A DNA stretch of 14,539 bases, taken from Candidatus Heimdallarchaeota archaeon (GTDB taxonomy: Archaea; Asgardarchaeota; Heimdallarchaeia; Heimdallarchaeales; Kariarchaeaceae). Below are positions 14,144-14,539 of the stretch, piece after piece (position 1 is the stretch's first letter; every line of letters begins with the position of its first letter). Location of the stretch: the NCBI GenBank assembly GCA_021399405.1, contig JAAFKL010000083.1:1-14539 (forward strand). Reading direction: 5' to 3'. The position numbers and the translations under genes were made by a program. Below the pieces are notes generated by a model. The model was not told the origin of the DNA. It worked only from the letters and a program-made list of their open reading frames with translations, and made no database searches.

Positions 14144-14539
14144 TCAATCGAGTATATTTTTTACTTTTTCGTAATCTGTTATTTGGGGAAATAAAATTCT
14201 AAATGTGGTGCCTGAATTAACTTCAGTCTCTATGATTAAACCCGCTTGATGTCCTTGGATAATACCTTGAACCACTGATAATCCTAACCCACTCCCTTGG
14301 GTTTTTGAGGAATAAAATGGATCAAATATTTTTTTGACAATCTTATCATCCATGCCACATCCATCATCTGAGATACATAAACAAGAATAGAAGGAAGATT
14401 TTAAAGGCTGAAAAATCATCTGACCACTTTCTTGATTCAGGAGCTCATTAACTACATGAGTTGTGGCAACTAATATTGTCCCTTCTTCAGTTACTGCCTC
14501 TATTGCATTATTAAGAAAATTGATAATTAATTGTCTTAC
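14144..14539 (-). CDS. Histidine kinase, C-terminal ATPase domain (partial)
   Basis: The frame is open to the right edge (131 codons plus stop), so the N-terminal sensor and phosphoacceptor parts lie outside; the internal ATG at 14419 is not the true start. All HATPase boxes are present. N box: IINFLNNAIEA (5-15 of the visible part). G1: DDGCGM (58-63). F box: FDPFYSSK (72-79). G2: GSGLGLSVV (82-90). The spacing and FDPFYSSKTQGSGLGLS form match NtrB/PAS-type kinases. There is no receiver domain after the ATPase domain, and the chain ends 16 residues past the last strand. It would autophosphorylate a histidine in response to an unseen input. No response regulator is visible, though the downstream minus-strand genes might be targets. 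Confidence 0.92.
   Translation of the reverse strand, partial: VRQLIINFLNNAIEAVTEEGTILVATTHVVNELLNQESGQMIFQPLKSSFYSCLCISDDGCGMDDKIVKKIFDPFYSSKTQGSGLGLSVVQGIIQGHQAGLIIETEVNSGTTFRILFPQITDYEKVKNILD

Noticed and set aside
14144..14419. Treating the 91-residue ATPase frame starting at 14419 as a complete small gene
   Set aside because: The frame stays open to the window edge and the upstream 40 codons contain the N box of the histidine kinase ATPase domain, so it is the tail of a longer gene.

Overview
This is an AT-rich window carrying ten complete protein genes and two that run off the edges. Most start codons lack a Shine-Dalgarno sequence but have a TATA-like hexamer to octamer 25 to 35 bases upstream. 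Two genes appear to start with TTG, and T-runs follow several stop codons. Together this points to an archaeon with leaderless or short-leader transcripts. The gene mix (a fused 2-hydroxyacyl-CoA dehydratase activase, AMP-forming acetyl-CoA synthetase, diacylglycerol-kinase-like lipid kinase, cytoplasmic class C beta-lactamase-fold hydrolase, coiled-coil proteins) would suit an anaerobic, possibly Asgard-type archaeon, but no lineage marker is present and that placement is only a guess. I see no rRNA, tRNA, CRISPR array, insertion sequence or phage gene.

Layout. Bases 1-419 (minus) hold the N-terminal part of a secreted protein of unknown function. A 445-base gap follows, then a lipid/diacylglycerol kinase (865-1791) and a serine hydrolase (1898-3307), both plus and each with its own promoter-like element. 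A small helical protein (3372-3767, minus) diverges from a class I/II aminotransferase (3934-5052, plus). The largest gene (5187-9398, plus) encodes a 1403-residue fusion of two activase (ASKHA) modules, a cysteine-rich linker, a DUF2229-like region and a HgdB/double-cubane-like reductase region. It converges on acetyl-CoA synthetase (9443-11368, minus). Upstream of that lie a small DUF2892 membrane protein (11510-11743, minus) and a divergent MarR-family regulator (12024-12530, plus). The right end is all minus strand: the C-terminal ATPase part of a histidine kinase (14144 to the edge), a four-helix membrane protein (13593-14009) and a coiled-coil/possible winged-helix protein (12558-13487).

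How they may work together. The aminotransferase, dehydratase-activase fusion and acetyl-CoA synthetase could belong to amino-acid or acyl-CoA metabolism: transamination gives a 2-oxoacid, 2-hydroxyacyl-CoA chemistry needs ATP-driven low-potential electron transfer, and acetate is linked to acetyl-CoA. The dehydrogenase and CoA-transferase that would complete such a route are not here. The most sequence-specific signal is regulatory. The DUF2892/marR intergenic region carries four copies of a TTGTAnnTACAA palindrome in two pairs, each pair with exactly 15 bp between centres. A 14-bp palindrome with the same GTATATAC core overlaps the promoter zone of the 1403-residue gene. A MarR regulator with a single N-terminal cysteine beside a DUF2892 protein suggests a thiol- or redox-responsive switch that might also reach the oxygen-sensitive iron-sulfur enzyme. 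This is inference from sequence patterns alone.
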